Assembly (NCBI RefSeq): GCF_030410135.1 | Contig: NZ_JAUGQQ010000011.1 | Location: forward strand, 1-61,956 | From: Aequorivita aurantiaca | GTDB taxonomy: Bacteria > Bacteroidota > Bacteroidia > Flavobacteriales > Flavobacteriaceae | Reading direction: 5' to 3' | Length of the DNA stretch: 61,956 nt | Shown: positions 44,144-54,099 of the stretch, piece by piece | Position numbering within the stretch: the stretch's first letter is position 1 | Layout: every line of letters begins with the position of its first letter | Made by a program: the position numbers and the translations under genes | Notes under the pieces: generated by a model | What the model was told of the DNA's origin: nothing | Seen by the model: only the letters and a program-made list of their open reading frames with translations | Databases searched by the model: none

Positions 44144-46660
44144 ATGGCAAAAAATTTAGTGATAGTGGAGTCCCCGGCAAAAGCAAAAACCATTGAAAAA
44201 TTTCTTGGGAAAGAATTCAAGGTTTCCTCCAGTTTTGGACACATTGCAGATCTTCCGTCCAAGGAATTGGGCGTGGACGTGGAAGGGGATTTTACACCTA
44301 AATATATAGTGAGCAGCGATAAAAAGAAATTAGTAGCTGAATTGAAAAGTCTTTCCAAAAATGCAGATATGGTTTGGTTGGCGAGTGATGAGGATCGAGA
44401 GGGGGAGGCTATTGCTTGGCACTTGGCCGAAGAATTAAAGCTAGACAAAAACAAAACGAAGCGAATTGTTTTTCACGAGATTACAAAAACGGCTATTTTA
44501 AAAGCTATTGACAATCCGCGGCAGATAGATTATAATTTAGTAAATGCGCAGCAAGCGCGCCGTGTTCTGGACCGTTTGGTGGGTTATGAACTCTCTCCCG
44601 TTCTTTGGAAAAAAGTGAAAGGCGGACTTTCCGCAGGCCGCGTACAATCCGTAGCCGTGCGATTGATTGTGGAACGCGAGCGCGAAATTGAAGCGTTTAC
44701 CGCAGTGGGTTCTTACCGAATTGATGCGGAATTTACAACCCTGGATGGCAGTAAATTCAAGGCGAAACTTCCAAAGAATTTTGATACGGAAGAGGAAGCG
44801 CGCGAGTTCCTTCGAAGAAATGTGGGCGCCAATTATAAGATTTCAGATTTAACTAAAAAGCCTGCCAGTAAAAGTCCGGCGGCGCCTTTTACTACTTCAA
44901 CATTACAACAGGAAGCTGCTCGGAAGCTATATTTTTCAGTGGGAAAAACAATGACAATTGCGCAGCGTTTGTACGAGGCGGGATTAATAACCTATATGCG
45001 TACCGACAGCGTAAATTTGAGCAACGATGCAAAAAATGCGGCTCAAAAGGAAATCATTTCTTCCTATGGAAACAAATACAGCAAACCTCGCGATTACAAG
45101 GGAAAAAGTAAGGGAGCTCAGGAAGCGCATGAGGCCATTCGCCCCACGGACATGGCAATGCACACAATAACCGGCGACCACGACCAAGCGCGTTTGTATG
45201 ATTTAATTTGGAAAAGAACATTGGCTTCCCAAATGAGCGATGCCCAATTGGAACGCACCAATGTGAAAATTGATGTTATTTCCAAGGAAAAGGTTACAGA
45301 AAATTTCACCGCAAATGGGGAAATGATAAAGTTTGACGGATTCTTAAAAGTGTATCTTGAAGGAACCGATTTTGAGGAAGAAGAACAGGAGGGAATGTTG
45401 CCGAATATGAAAAATGGTGACGCGCTTCAAAATAACTATATCACCGCCACCGAACGTTTTACCCGTCCGCCGTACCGATATACGGAAGCGTCATTGGTAA
45501 AACAATTGGAAGAATTGGGGATTGGCCGCCCTTCCACATATGCGCCGACTATTTCTACAATTATAAGTAGAAATTATGTTGAGAAGGGAACCGTTGATGG
45601 TGTGCAGCGAAAGTATCTTCAGCTTACACTTCAAAAGGAAAATATTAAGGATAAAACCTTGACCGAAACCGTTGGCTCCGACAAAGGAAAATTGGTTCCA
45701 ACGGATATTGGAATGATTGTGAATGACTTTTTGGTTGAGCATTTCGAAAATATAATGGATTACAATTTCACCGCAAAAGTGGAACAGGATTTTGACGACA
45801 TTGCCGAAGGAAAAGAAGAATGGACGAAGATGATGAAGGATTTCTACGGAAAATTCCACCCACGCGTTGAACATGTAGAGGAAAATGCGGAACGCGAAAG
45901 TGGTGAACGTATTCTAGGCGAAGATCCCGAAACCGGAAAAACTGTTTTGGTGCGCCTCGGAAAGTACGGTCCCATGGCACAAATTGGTGCTCCCGAGGAT
46001 GAAGAGAAAAAATTTGCCAGCCTGCGTCCAGACCAACAACTGCATTTGGTTACCTTTGAAGAAGTGATGGATCTTTTCAAGCTTCCAAAGACTTTGGGGG
46101 TTTTTGAGAACGAAGAAGTGGAGGTTAACAACGGGCGTTTCGGTCCGTATGTTCGCTTCGGAAAAACCTTTATTTCGCTACCAAAGGGAATGGATCCATT
46201 GGAAGTCGATATGGCTTTCGCAAAGGAATTGATCGAGGAAAAGAAAAAAGCCGATGCCCCTATATATATGTATGAGGATTTGCCCGTTCAAAAAGGTGTA
46301 GGCCGGTTTGGGCCATTTATAAAATGGAACAATATGTTCATCAACGTGAACAAAAAGTATGATTTCGACAATCTTTCAAAAGAAGATGTAAAAGAACTTA
46401 TCGAAGACAAAAAGCAAAAGGAAATCGATAAATTGGTAAATGAATGGCCCGAGGAAAAGATACGGATCGAGAAAGCGCGTTGGGGACGTTTCAATTTAAT
46501 AAAAGGCAAAACAAAGGTTGAATTGCCCAAAGGTACCGAAGCCGATAAAATGACTTTGGATGAGGCAAAAGATTTGCTCGAAAAGAAAAGTCCGAAGAAA
46601 AAAACTACTGCCAAAAAGAAAGCAACAACCAAGAAAAAAGCCACAGCCAAGAAAAAATAA
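44144..46660 (+). CDS. topA: DNA topoisomerase I
   Basis: 838 aa from ATG 44144 (MAKNLVIVESPAKAKTIEKF); an ATG two codons upstream is also possible. TOPRIM domain with LASDEDREGEAIAWH; catalytic tyrosine Y284 (TYMRTDSVNLS); the GRPSTYAPTISTI segment. Instead of C4 zinc fingers, the C-terminal part has topoisomerase C-terminal repeats (LGKYGPMAQIG, NGRFGPYVRFGKTF, VGRFGPFIKWNNMF, KARWGRFNLIKGK), then a Lys-rich tail. It relaxes negative supercoils. The stop shares one base with the following gene. Confidence 0.96.
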   Translation: MAKNLVIVESPAKAKTIEKFLGKEFKVSSSFGHIADLPSKELGVDVEGDFTPKYIVSSDKKKLVAELKSLSKNADMVWLASDEDREGEAIAWHLAEELKLDKNKTKRIVFHEITKTAILKAIDNPRQIDYNLVNAQQARRVLDRLVGYELSPVLWKKVKGGLSAGRVQSVAVRLIVEREREIEAFTAVGSYRIDAEFTTLDGSKFKAKLPKNFDTEEEAREFLRRNVGANYKISDLTKKPASKSPAAPFTTSTLQQEAARKLYFSVGKTMTIAQRLYEAGLITYMRTDSVNLSNDAKNAAQKEIISSYGNKYSKPRDYKGKSKGAQEAHEAIRPTDMAMHTITGDHDQARLYDLIWKRTLASQMSDAQLERTNVKIDVISKEKVTENFTANGEMIKFDGFLKVYLEGTDFEEEEQEGMLPNMKNGDALQNNYITATERFTRPPYRYTEASLVKQLEELGIGRPSTYAPTISTIISRNYVEKGTVDGVQRKYLQLTLQKENIKDKTLTETVGSDKGKLVPTDIGMIVNDFLVEHFENIMDYNFTAKVEQDFDDIAEGKEEWTKMMKDFYGKFHPRVEHVEENAERESGERILGEDPETGKTVLVRLGKYGPMAQIGAPEDEEKKFASLRPDQQLHLVTFEEVMDLFKLPKTLGVFENEEVEVNNGRFGPYVRFGKTFISLPKGMDPLEVDMAFAKELIEEKKKADAPIYMYEDLPVQKGVGRFGPFIKWNNMFINVNKKYDFDNLSKEDVKELIEDKKQKEIDKLVNEWPEEKIRIEKARWGRFNLIKGKTKVELPKGTEADKMTLDEAKDLLEKKSPKKKTTAKKKATTKKKATAKKK

Positions 46661-47823
46661 TGATAGAATTTTTATCGCCAGTTTCGAAAAAAGTATTGGC
46701 ACACCGGGAAATCCTACCTCCCGGAACCTTGGGAAAACAGATTGAAGTCCATTCTAAAAAAGGAGAATTGCCAAATTTAAAAAACGTAAAATTTGCGCTT
46801 CTCGGAATAAAGGAGAATCGCGCCGACGTAAATTTTATGGGTGGAGAAATTTCCTTTGATGCTTACAGAAAAGCATTTTATTCTCTTTATCCCGGCAATT
46901 GGAACTATGAAATAATGGATTTGGGCGATATTGAAAAAGGAAATTCTGCCGATGACACGCGTTTTGCCGCTAAGGAAGTTATAGCTGCGCTTCTTAAAAA
47001 AAACATAACCCCACTAATTTTAGGTGGCAGCCAGGATTTGGCCTATTCGCAATATCGGGCCTATGATGGCATTGGAGAAATGGTAAATGTGGTTAATATT
47101 GACAATCGGTTTGACCTCGGAAATGCGGAATTGCCAATTTCGAACAAATCATATATTGGAAAAATGGTTGTGGATAAGCCCTATAATCTTTTTAATTATA
47201 GTGTTTTAGGATACCAGTCCTATTTCAATGCGCCGCAGGAAATAGCTTTGATGGATAAACTTTTTTTTGACGCATATCGATTGGGTGAAATTGCCGCCGA
47301 TATTTCCATTGTAGAACCAATAATGCGAGATGCTGATTTAGTGACCTTGGATGTTGCCGCAATAAAAAATACGGAATTAAGTTATAAAAACAGCGAAAGC
47401 CCCAATGGTTTTGATGGTCGTGAAATTTGTGCCATCGCCCGATATGCGGGAATTAGCAATAAAGTAAAATCTTTCGGCGTTTACGAACTTAGCGATTCCC
47501 TCGAAAGTAAAAGTGGCGCAATGCTCGTGGCGCAGATATTTTGGTATTTTGTGGAAGGTTTTAATTTTAGAGTGGAAGATGAGGATTTTGACAATGAAAA
47601 ATTCTTCACAACCTATAAAGTTCCTATTGAAGATGAAGTTTTGGAATTTAAAAAGAGCACAAAAACAGAACGATGGTGGATTCTTTTGCCATTTATTTCA
47701 AATGTTAATAATAAATTAAAAAGACGAACGTTATTACCTTGCACTTATGGCGAATATTTGGGTGCATGCAATCAGGAAATTCCTGAAAGGTGGTTGAAAG
47801 CCCGCCACAAAAATGAAGTATAA
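46660..47823 (+). CDS. Degenerate ureohydrolase (formimidoylglutamase-like) upstream of gldK
   Basis: 387 aa with the arginase/agmatinase/HutG fold, but key metal ligands are replaced: GGSQD (Q125 where GGxHS has His), DNRFD (R150 where DAHxD has His), TLDVAAI (A233 where the second Asp of DxD stands). Asp148, Asp152 and Asp231 remain. A C-terminal ~90-residue extension (VEDEDFDNEKFFTTYKVPIE, then WWILLPFIS) goes beyond the catalytic core. It overlaps topA by one base and precedes gldK by 113 nt. Homologues are usually annotated as formimidoylglutamase; loss of the binuclear site suggests a non-enzymatic role. Confidence 0.82.
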   Translation: MIEFLSPVSKKVLAHREILPPGTLGKQIEVHSKKGELPNLKNVKFALLGIKENRADVNFMGGEISFDAYRKAFYSLYPGNWNYEIMDLGDIEKGNSADDTRFAAKEVIAALLKKNITPLILGGSQDLAYSQYRAYDGIGEMVNVVNIDNRFDLGNAELPISNKSYIGKMVVDKPYNLFNYSVLGYQSYFNAPQEIALMDKLFFDAYRLGEIAADISIVEPIMRDADLVTLDVAAIKNTELSYKNSESPNGFDGREICAIARYAGISNKVKSFGVYELSDSLESKSGAMLVAQIFWYFVEGFNFRVEDEDFDNEKFFTTYKVPIEDEVLEFKKSTKTERWWILLPFISNVNNKLKRRTLLPCTYGEYLGACNQEIPERWLKARHKNEV

Positions 47824-47936
47824 TCAAACAAGCTTAGTAAAAATGGGGTTCAATGGTTTTTCAAAAAAAAATTGTTTTTTTGAAATTTTATAAATAGGTT
47901 TACGCCCTTGAATCTCGAAATTTAACCTAAATACCT

Positions 47937-49310
47937 ATGAAGAAGTTTATTGCATTCACTGCGATCGTTGCCTTTTTGTTCAGTTGTAACTCCGGAGACA
48001 GAGGCGAGCTGGTTGGGGCAAAAGGTAAAAAATGGTATCCTCAAAAACCTTTCGGAATGACGCTTGTCCCAGGTGGATCCTTCATTATGGGTAAAAGCGA
48101 TGACGATTTTGTGGCTGTTAATGATGCGCCTACAAAAACCGTTACCGTCCGATCTTTCTATATGGACGAAACCGAAATAACCAATTCTGAGTATCGCCAA
48201 TTTGTTAATTGGGTTCGCGATTCTACGGTTAGACTGCGTTTGGCAATAATGGCAGATGAGGTTGGCGCAACCCCAGGTGATGGTGGCATTGGTGAATTTG
48301 CATTCGTGGACCAAGAGAACGAGGAGATGACCCCCTATCAACAATATATGTACGATAACTATTTTGGGATGGGTGAGGATTATTATGCAGGCCGAAAATT
48401 AAATGACCAAGTAGATTTAATTTGGGACACTTCCGAATATCCAGATGAATACTATTCTGAGGTGATGGACACTATGTACATTCCAACTGAAGAAGCCTAT
48501 AATGGACAGCGAACCATTGATGTCAGCAAATTAAATTTTCAGTACACCTACATGGATATTGAATCTGCAGCACGGGACAAAAGTAAGAGGCGTAAGGATT
48601 TCATTAAAAAAGAAGAAGTGAATATCTATCCTGATACCACCGTTTGGATAAAAGACTTTAACTATTCCTATAACGAGCCGATGCACAACGATTATTTCTG
48701 GCACCAGGCTTACGGTGACTATCCTGTAGTGGGTGTTACTTGGAAACAGGCAAAAGCTTTTTGCGCGTGGAGGACCTTGTATAAGAATGCATATCAGAAA
48801 TCAAGAAAACAAAATCATGTCAATTCCTTTCGACTTCCCGGAGAGGCCGAATGGGAATATGCTGCCCGCGGCGGTCTAGAATCGGCTACCTATCCATGGG
48901 GAGGACCATATGCAAAAAATGACCGTGGATGCTTTATGGCAAACTTTAAGCCCTTGCGTGGTGATTACGCGGCAGATCAAGCATTGTACACCGTTGAGGC
49001 TAAATCTTATGAGCCCAATGATTTTAACCTCTATAATATGGCCGGAAATGTTTCGGAGTGGGTGGCTTCTTCCTATGATCCCGCTTCTTACGATTACACT
49101 TCCACTATGAACCCAAATGTGAACGATCCAAACAATATGCGGAAGGTTGTACGCGGCGGTTCTTGGAAGGATGTTGCTTATTTTCTTCAAGTAAGCACAC
49201 GTGACTACGAATATGCGGATTCAGCGCGCAGCTATATCGGCTTTAGAACTGTTCAGGATTATATGGGTACTGACGTTGTTCTAAACCAAAACTTCGGCGA
49301 TGCCCGTTAA
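47937..49310 (+). CDS. gldK: Gliding motility / T9SS lipoprotein GldK
   Basis: 457 aa. Lipobox at C17 (IVAFLFSCNSGD). The FGE-sulfatase (formylglycine-enzyme-like) domain spans ~40-450: MTLVPGGSFIMGKSDDDF, YMDETEITNSEYRQF, WKQAKAFCAWRTL, RLPGEAEWEYAARGG, NVSEWVASSYDP, VVRGGSWKDVAYF and GFRTVQD. GldK forms the periplasmic ring with GldN, tethered to the outer membrane. First gene of gldKLMN; the gap of 113 nt from the degenerate ureohydrolase can hold a promoter. Confidence 0.96.
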   Translation: MKKFIAFTAIVAFLFSCNSGDRGELVGAKGKKWYPQKPFGMTLVPGGSFIMGKSDDDFVAVNDAPTKTVTVRSFYMDETEITNSEYRQFVNWVRDSTVRLRLAIMADEVGATPGDGGIGEFAFVDQENEEMTPYQQYMYDNYFGMGEDYYAGRKLNDQVDLIWDTSEYPDEYYSEVMDTMYIPTEEAYNGQRTIDVSKLNFQYTYMDIESAARDKSKRRKDFIKKEEVNIYPDTTVWIKDFNYSYNEPMHNDYFWHQAYGDYPVVGVTWKQAKAFCAWRTLYKNAYQKSRKQNHVNSFRLPGEAEWEYAARGGLESATYPWGGPYAKNDRGCFMANFKPLRGDYAADQALYTVEAKSYEPNDFNLYNMAGNVSEWVASSYDPASYDYTSTMNPNVNDPNNMRKVVRGGSWKDVAYFLQVSTRDYEYADSARSYIGFRTVQDYMGTDVVLNQNFGDAR

Positions 49311-49381
49311 AAAAAATAACCAAATCTCAATCTCAAATATTTAACCTTAACTAAAAACACCTCAATTAAAATTTATTAATT

Positions 49382-50032
49382 ATGGCACAATCAAGATCAT
49401 CTAAAAAACTATTTAACATGGCCTACGGCCTAGGGGCATCCATTGTAATTTTAGGAGCTCTATTCAAAATTCTTCACTGGGAGCTAGGTCCATTAAACGG
49501 AGGTATCCTTTTGGCAGTAGGACTTATAACGGAAGCAATTATCTTCGCTATTTCGGCTTTTGAGCCCGTTGATGATGATTTGGACTGGTCGCTGGTTTAT
49601 CCAGAACTGGCCGGTGGTGCCTCAACAAACAGAAAGGCCGTAAAGGAGCCAGAAGATGCACAAGGACTTTTGTCAAAAAAATTGGACGAAATGCTAAAGG
49701 ATGCGCGTATTGATGCAGAGCTAATGAACAGCCTTTCCACTAGTATTCGTTCTTTTGAAGGCGCAACTAAAAGTATGGCCCCTACTGCTGAAGCAATGAA
49801 CTCTACCAAAAAATACAGCGAAGAAATGGCACTTGCTGCTGCACAAATGGACTCGTTAAATAGTCTGTATAAAGTGCAGATAGAGTCAACAAGCCGACAG
49901 GCAGAAGCAAACCAGCAAGTGGCTGAAAATGCCGAACAACTAAAACAGCAAATGCAGCATTTGGCTACAAACCTTTCTTCATTGAACGGAGTTTATGGCG
50001 GCATGCTTTCTGCAATGAACAATAGAAACTAA
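49382..50032 (+). CDS. gldL: T9SS/gliding motor protein GldL
   Basis: 216 aa. Two TM helices at ~11-31 and ~39-60 (GASIVILGALFKILHWELGP, then GGILLAVGLITEAIIFAISA). E51 lies within TM2, and K29 and H32 lie at the end of TM1, the kind of charged membrane residues implicated in proton use by the GldLM motor. The rest is a cytoplasmic coiled coil (~90-216). With GldM it forms the proton-driven motor of the type IX system. Order and spacing (gldK-71 nt-gldL-44 nt-gldM) are standard. Confidence 0.96.
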   Translation: MAQSRSSKKLFNMAYGLGASIVILGALFKILHWELGPLNGGILLAVGLITEAIIFAISAFEPVDDDLDWSLVYPELAGGASTNRKAVKEPEDAQGLLSKKLDEMLKDARIDAELMNSLSTSIRSFEGATKSMAPTAEAMNSTKKYSEEMALAAAQMDSLNSLYKVQIESTSRQAEANQQVAENAEQLKQQMQHLATNLSSLNGVYGGMLSAMNNRN

Positions 50033-50076
50033 GATAGGTTTTCACCTTAATTATTAATCTTTAAAAAAGAATAAAA

Positions 50077-51630
50077 ATGGCAGGAGGAAAACTATCCCCA
50101 AGGCAGAAGATGATTAACCTAATGTATCTGGTTTTCATCGCAATGCTTGCATTAAATATGTCCAAAGAGGTGCTATCCGCCTTTGGACTCCTAAATGAAA
50201 AAATAGCCGTAGCTAATGATGCTACCGTACAACGTAATACGGCCTTTTTGGCAAGTTTGGAAACAAAGGCTGCTGAACAGCCCGAACAATACAGTGCAGT
50301 ATTGGCTAAGGCAAACCAAATAAAGGAAATCGCAACAGAATTTGATAATTATCTAAGTACCTTAAAGTCGGATATGATGGCAACCGTAAAGGATCCCACC
50401 GACTATGAAGTAATGGATAAGCCAGATTATTTAAATAACCTTTTCTTCCGTGGTGATAATTATAAGCCTGAAGGACAAGAATTCCTTGATAAATTAAACG
50501 ACTATAGATCTTCTATGTTGGAAGTTTTGGGCAATGATTATCCAGATATCAAATCTTTCATTGAATCAAACTTCTCTACGGCGAAAGTTAAAAACAGAGA
50601 TGGGAACGAGGTGGCTTGGTTAAATTATAATTTTGAAGGCTTCCCAATGATAGCCTCCTTAACGAAAATTACCCAAATGCAGGCTGATGTTAAAACGGTA
50701 AATAGCGAACTGCTTTCCAAATTTCTAGCTGGACAGCAAGCGGCGGCATTATCATTTACGCAGTACAACACACTTTTGGAAACTTCAAAGTCTGCATACT
50801 ATGCAGGCGAGGCATTTGACGGGGGCATCGTTTTAGGACGCAAGGATCCGAATACAAAGCCGAACCGAGTGGAACTTACCTTGGATGGCCGACCATTAAC
50901 TGAGGATCAGTATGCCATCGAGAACGGAAAGGTGATGCTGAAAATGAGCGCTGGCGCACCCGGTGACCATAAAATTGAAGGAAACCTCATCTTTATCGAA
51001 AATGGCAAAGAGACCGAAATTCCAGTAAATCTTGGTTTTTCCACCATTTCAAAACCAAATTCTGCGGTAATAGCGGCAGATAAGATGAATGTGGTTTACC
51101 GAGGCGTTGATAACCCAATGACTGTTTCCATTCCTGGAATTCCTGACAATAAAGTAAACGCCTCCGCACCAGGACTTTCAAAAGTTTCTGGCAGTAAATA
51201 CGTAATGCGTCCCGGAGCTGGAAGAACTGTTACCATCACCGCAAGCGGAACATTGCCCGATGGTACTGGAGTGAGAACTCCTGCGGAATTCCGTATAAAG
51301 GATATTCCACCACCAGTGGGAGCCATCCGTGGCGAAACAGGAATTGTACGTATGGAACGTGGCGGTCTTGAAATATCTACGGTATCGGCGGTTTTACAGG
51401 ATTTTGACTTCGAACTTAACATTAACGTAACAGGCTTTAGTTTTAAAGTTTCAGGCCAGCCAACGGTAAAGGTGAATGGAACTAAGTTGGATGCTGCGGC
51501 CAAAGGCGCATTAAGAAGAGCGCAACGTGGTGATGCCGTTCAAATATTTGATATCCAAGCTAAACTTGCTGGTAACTCAGGTTATATGTTGAAAAAGATT
51601 TCACCTGTAATTATAGAATTGACGAATTAA
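50077..51630 (+). CDS. gldM: T9SS/gliding motor protein GldM
   Basis: 517 aa. The short cytoplasmic start AGGKLSPRQKMINLMYLVF leads into a single TM helix at ~15-35, followed by a large periplasmic part of helical and beta-sandwich domains (DGGIVLGRKDPNTKPNRVEL, PVNLGFSTISKPNSAVIAAD, a late QDFDFELNINVTGFSFKVSG). GldM dimers span the periplasm and couple the inner-membrane motor with the GldKN ring. Family-typical length. Confidence 0.96.
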   Translation: MAGGKLSPRQKMINLMYLVFIAMLALNMSKEVLSAFGLLNEKIAVANDATVQRNTAFLASLETKAAEQPEQYSAVLAKANQIKEIATEFDNYLSTLKSDMMATVKDPTDYEVMDKPDYLNNLFFRGDNYKPEGQEFLDKLNDYRSSMLEVLGNDYPDIKSFIESNFSTAKVKNRDGNEVAWLNYNFEGFPMIASLTKITQMQADVKTVNSELLSKFLAGQQAAALSFTQYNTLLETSKSAYYAGEAFDGGIVLGRKDPNTKPNRVELTLDGRPLTEDQYAIENGKVMLKMSAGAPGDHKIEGNLIFIENGKETEIPVNLGFSTISKPNSAVIAADKMNVVYRGVDNPMTVSIPGIPDNKVNASAPGLSKVSGSKYVMRPGAGRTVTITASGTLPDGTGVRTPAEFRIKDIPPPVGAIRGETGIVRMERGGLEISTVSAVLQDFDFELNINVTGFSFKVSGQPTVKVNGTKLDAAAKGALRRAQRGDAVQIFDIQAKLAGNSGYMLKKISPVIIELTN

Positions 51631-51656
51631 TTTTTGAGTATAAAAACCCTATCGGT

Positions 51657-52556
51657 ATGAATTTGAAAAATGTTGTTTTATGTGTTTTTGGCCTAGGAAT
51701 GGCTGCCAGTGCAACGGCACAGGTAAATATTCTTAACGCTAAAACTCCTGAGGATATAGGCAAAAAAACCGAAGCACAAATTGCTTATGACAACGATACG
51801 CCACTTCCATATGGCTATACGGATGAGCGGGATGTGCTTTGGTCCAAAACCACTTGGGAAATCATTGATCTGGATGAAAGGGTTAACTTCCCATTATATT
51901 ATCCTATTGATACTAATAACATTGGTGCGGATCGTCGCTCTCTTTATGACGTTTTGGTAAGGAATATAAAAAACGGGAAAATTCAGGACGTTTACGTTGA
52001 TTCCTACTTTACCGAAAAACGCACACTTCAAGATATAGAAGCCTCCTTGGTTTATAGCGATACAACCGATTTGGGAATAGAGCAATACAATGCCGAAGGT
52101 GTTGTAGATCCTCAATACGTTCGTCGTTTCTCATTAAACTCCGGCGATATTGAAGAGTGGCATATTCGAGGATATTGGTATTTGGACAAACGTCAAGGCG
52201 AACTGAAATACCGATTGTTGGGAATCTGTCCCGTTGCAAACGAGGCGCGTTCAAAAGCCTTTCCCGATGATAATATCGATTCTAAGGTAGAGCTGTTTTG
52301 GGTTTGGTTCCCCGGCGCCCGTGAAGTTTTGCACGAGGCAAAAGCGTTTAACCGCAAGAATACCTCACAACCGATATCATACGACCATTTATTGAATTCC
52401 CGCCGTTTCCATGCCGTAATTTATAAGGAGGACAACGTACAGGGCGATCGTGACGTGAAGGAATACATTAACGACAACGCGTTGATGCAATTGTTGGAGT
52501 CCGATAGAATTAAAGAGCAAATTCGAAATATTGAAATTGATTTGTGGAATTATTAA
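51657..52556 (+). CDS. gldN: T9SS/gliding protein GldN
   Basis: 299 aa with signal peptide 1-21 (MNLKNVVLCVFGLGMAASATAQ). Family segments: DERDVLWSKTTWEIIDLDER, NFPLYYPIDTNNIGADRRSL, HIRGYWYLDKRQGELKYRLL, ELFWVWFPGAREVLHEAKAF and a C-terminal YINDNALMQLLESDRIKEQI. It completes the periplasmic GldKN ring. A hairpin terminator follows after 29 nt, closing the gldKLMN operon. Confidence 0.95.
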   Translation: MNLKNVVLCVFGLGMAASATAQVNILNAKTPEDIGKKTEAQIAYDNDTPLPYGYTDERDVLWSKTTWEIIDLDERVNFPLYYPIDTNNIGADRRSLYDVLVRNIKNGKIQDVYVDSYFTEKRTLQDIEASLVYSDTTDLGIEQYNAEGVVDPQYVRRFSLNSGDIEEWHIRGYWYLDKRQGELKYRLLGICPVANEARSKAFPDDNIDSKVELFWVWFPGAREVLHEAKAFNRKNTSQPISYDHLLNSRRFHAVIYKEDNVQGDRDVKEYINDNALMQLLESDRIKEQIRNIEIDLWNY

Positions 52557-52585
52557 TATAATAGTAAAGCCATAATTGAAGAAAG

Positions 52586-52624
52586 CCCTTCAGATTTCCT
52601 TTTTGGATGCTGAAGGGTTTTTTA
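52586..52624 (+). terminator. Terminator of the gldKLMN operon
   Basis: Stem CCCTTCAG / CTGAAGGG with a 16-nt loop, then TTTTTTT. It ends 10 nt before the start codon of the FAD oxidoreductase gene. Confidence 0.85.
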
Positions 52625-52634
52625 GTAGAATAAA

Positions 52635-53681
52635 ATGAAGCTACAAAAGGACTATATTATAGTTGGCCTAGGCATTGCCGGTATCACGATGTGCGAGCAG
52701 TTGCAAAAGCATGGTAAAAGTTTTGTGTTGATTGATAGTGGTGTGCCTGGATCCACCGCGAACTCCGGAGGTGTTTTCAACCCAACTGTTCTCAAACGCT
52801 TTACGGCGGCTTGGAATGCAGCTTCCTTTTTTCCAACTGCGATAGATTTTTACACTTTGCTTTCTGAAAAAATGCAGCTTGAATTTTTTATCCAAACTCC
52901 TATATTTAGAGTTTTCAAAAGTGTGGAGGAACAGAACAATTGGTCCGTCGCAAGCGATAAAAGGGAATTGCAACAATTTCTTTCTTCTGAATTTTTTAAG
53001 AATAAAAACCCTTGTATCATAGCTCCGGTTGGATTTGGTAAGGTTTTGGGAACTGCCAGAATTCTGCCCGAGATATTACTGTCGGCATACCGAGATTGTT
53101 TGTTTAAGGGAGAAAATTTGTTGTCGGAGGATTTTGATTATGGCCATTTGCAACATTTTGATGACAGAGTGGATTACAAACATATTTCAGCTAAGCAAAT
53201 CATTTTTGCGGAAGGAGCGAAAGTAGTTGACAATCCCTTCTTCCCCAAACACACAATCATTGGCAATAAAGGTGAATATATAATTATTAAAGCGCCGGAT
53301 TTAAAAGTTGAAGCACTTTTAAAAGGTCCTGTTTATATAATTCCCCTCGGAAACGAGCAATACAAAGTGGGCGCGACCTACAGTCGGGATGACTTTAGCC
53401 CCAACACTTCGCGCGCCGCAAAGGAAGAAATTCTATCCAAGCTGAAATCTTTTATAAATTGCGACTTCGAAGTTATTGGGCAAGATTCCGGAATACGTCC
53501 CACAACTAAGGACCATCGGCCTTTATTGGGAAAAAGGGAGGGAAATAAGAATATAATCTTTTTCAACGGTCTTGGGTCCCGGGGCTTTTTAATGGCACCG
53601 TTGCTATCGAAAATCCTTTATGAGGCGATTGAAAACAACGTTCCAATTCCTTTAGAAATGAACATACAACGTATGTTATGA
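52635..53681 (+). CDS. FAD-dependent oxidoreductase (DAO family)
   Basis: 348 aa. N-terminal Rossmann FAD motif IIVGLGIAGITMCEQL, then a glycine-rich GSTANSGGVFNPTVLKRF segment, and a C-terminal DAO region: KVGATYSRDDFSPNTSRAAK, QDSGIRPTTKDHRPLLG and FNGLGSRGFLMAPLLS. The pattern is close to glycine-oxidase/MnmC-C-type amine oxidases; the substrate is unknown. It starts 10 nt after the gldN terminator without room for a full promoter, so expression may rely on read-through. Confidence 0.87.
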   Translation: MKLQKDYIIVGLGIAGITMCEQLQKHGKSFVLIDSGVPGSTANSGGVFNPTVLKRFTAAWNAASFFPTAIDFYTLLSEKMQLEFFIQTPIFRVFKSVEEQNNWSVASDKRELQQFLSSEFFKNKNPCIIAPVGFGKVLGTARILPEILLSAYRDCLFKGENLLSEDFDYGHLQHFDDRVDYKHISAKQIIFAEGAKVVDNPFFPKHTIIGNKGEYIIIKAPDLKVEALLKGPVYIIPLGNEQYKVGATYSRDDFSPNTSRAAKEEILSKLKSFINCDFEVIGQDSGIRPTTKDHRPLLGKREGNKNIIFFNGLGSRGFLMAPLLSKILYEAIENNVPIPLEMNIQRML

Positions 53682-53695
53682 TTCCAGGGGCCTAT

Positions 53696-54097
53696 TCATT
53701 TCGCTTTCTTTTTATCATAATCCACAAAAAAGTTGATCCAAATGTTTCTTGAAATCCTTACGATAAAAGGGAACAAAACAGCCAAACTTATTATGATTAC
53801 AAGAAAAGTATAATCCCTGTCCAGCCCGATAAAGAAAAACGAAATAATAAATGCAGCAACAGCAATTGTAACCCCCACGCCATAACTAACGTACATGGCC
53901 CCAAAAAAGAAGGAGGGTTCAATCTTAAATTTTTTGCCACAATGGCTGCAGGTATCGTGCATTTTCATGATTTTGGAAATCTTGTACGGATTTTGCTCCA
54001 AATACATTTCACCCTCGTGGCACACCGGACATTTACCGGTAAAAATACTGTAAAGCTTAGATCCTTTGAGGAATTGCATTATCTGCTTTTTTAACAT
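53696..54097 (-). CDS. DUF983 family membrane protein with zinc-ribbon cysteines
   Basis: 133 aa from ATG 54097 (MLKKQIMQFLKGSKLYSIFT). CPVCHEG and CSHCGKKF supply two CxxC pairs, followed by SFFFGAMYVSYGVGVTIAV and two TM helices. DUF983 proteins are small membrane proteins of unknown function. An ATG 15 nt further upstream is in frame but lies at the far side of the likely -7 element. Convergent with the oxidoreductase gene and divergent from the ABC-F gene. Confidence 0.87.
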   Translation of the reverse strand: MLKKQIMQFLKGSKLYSIFTGKCPVCHEGEMYLEQNPYKISKIMKMHDTCSHCGKKFKIEPSFFFGAMYVSYGVGVTIAVAAFIISFFFIGLDRDYTFLVIIISLAVLFPFIVRISRNIWINFFVDYDKKKAK

Positions 54098-54099
54098 TG

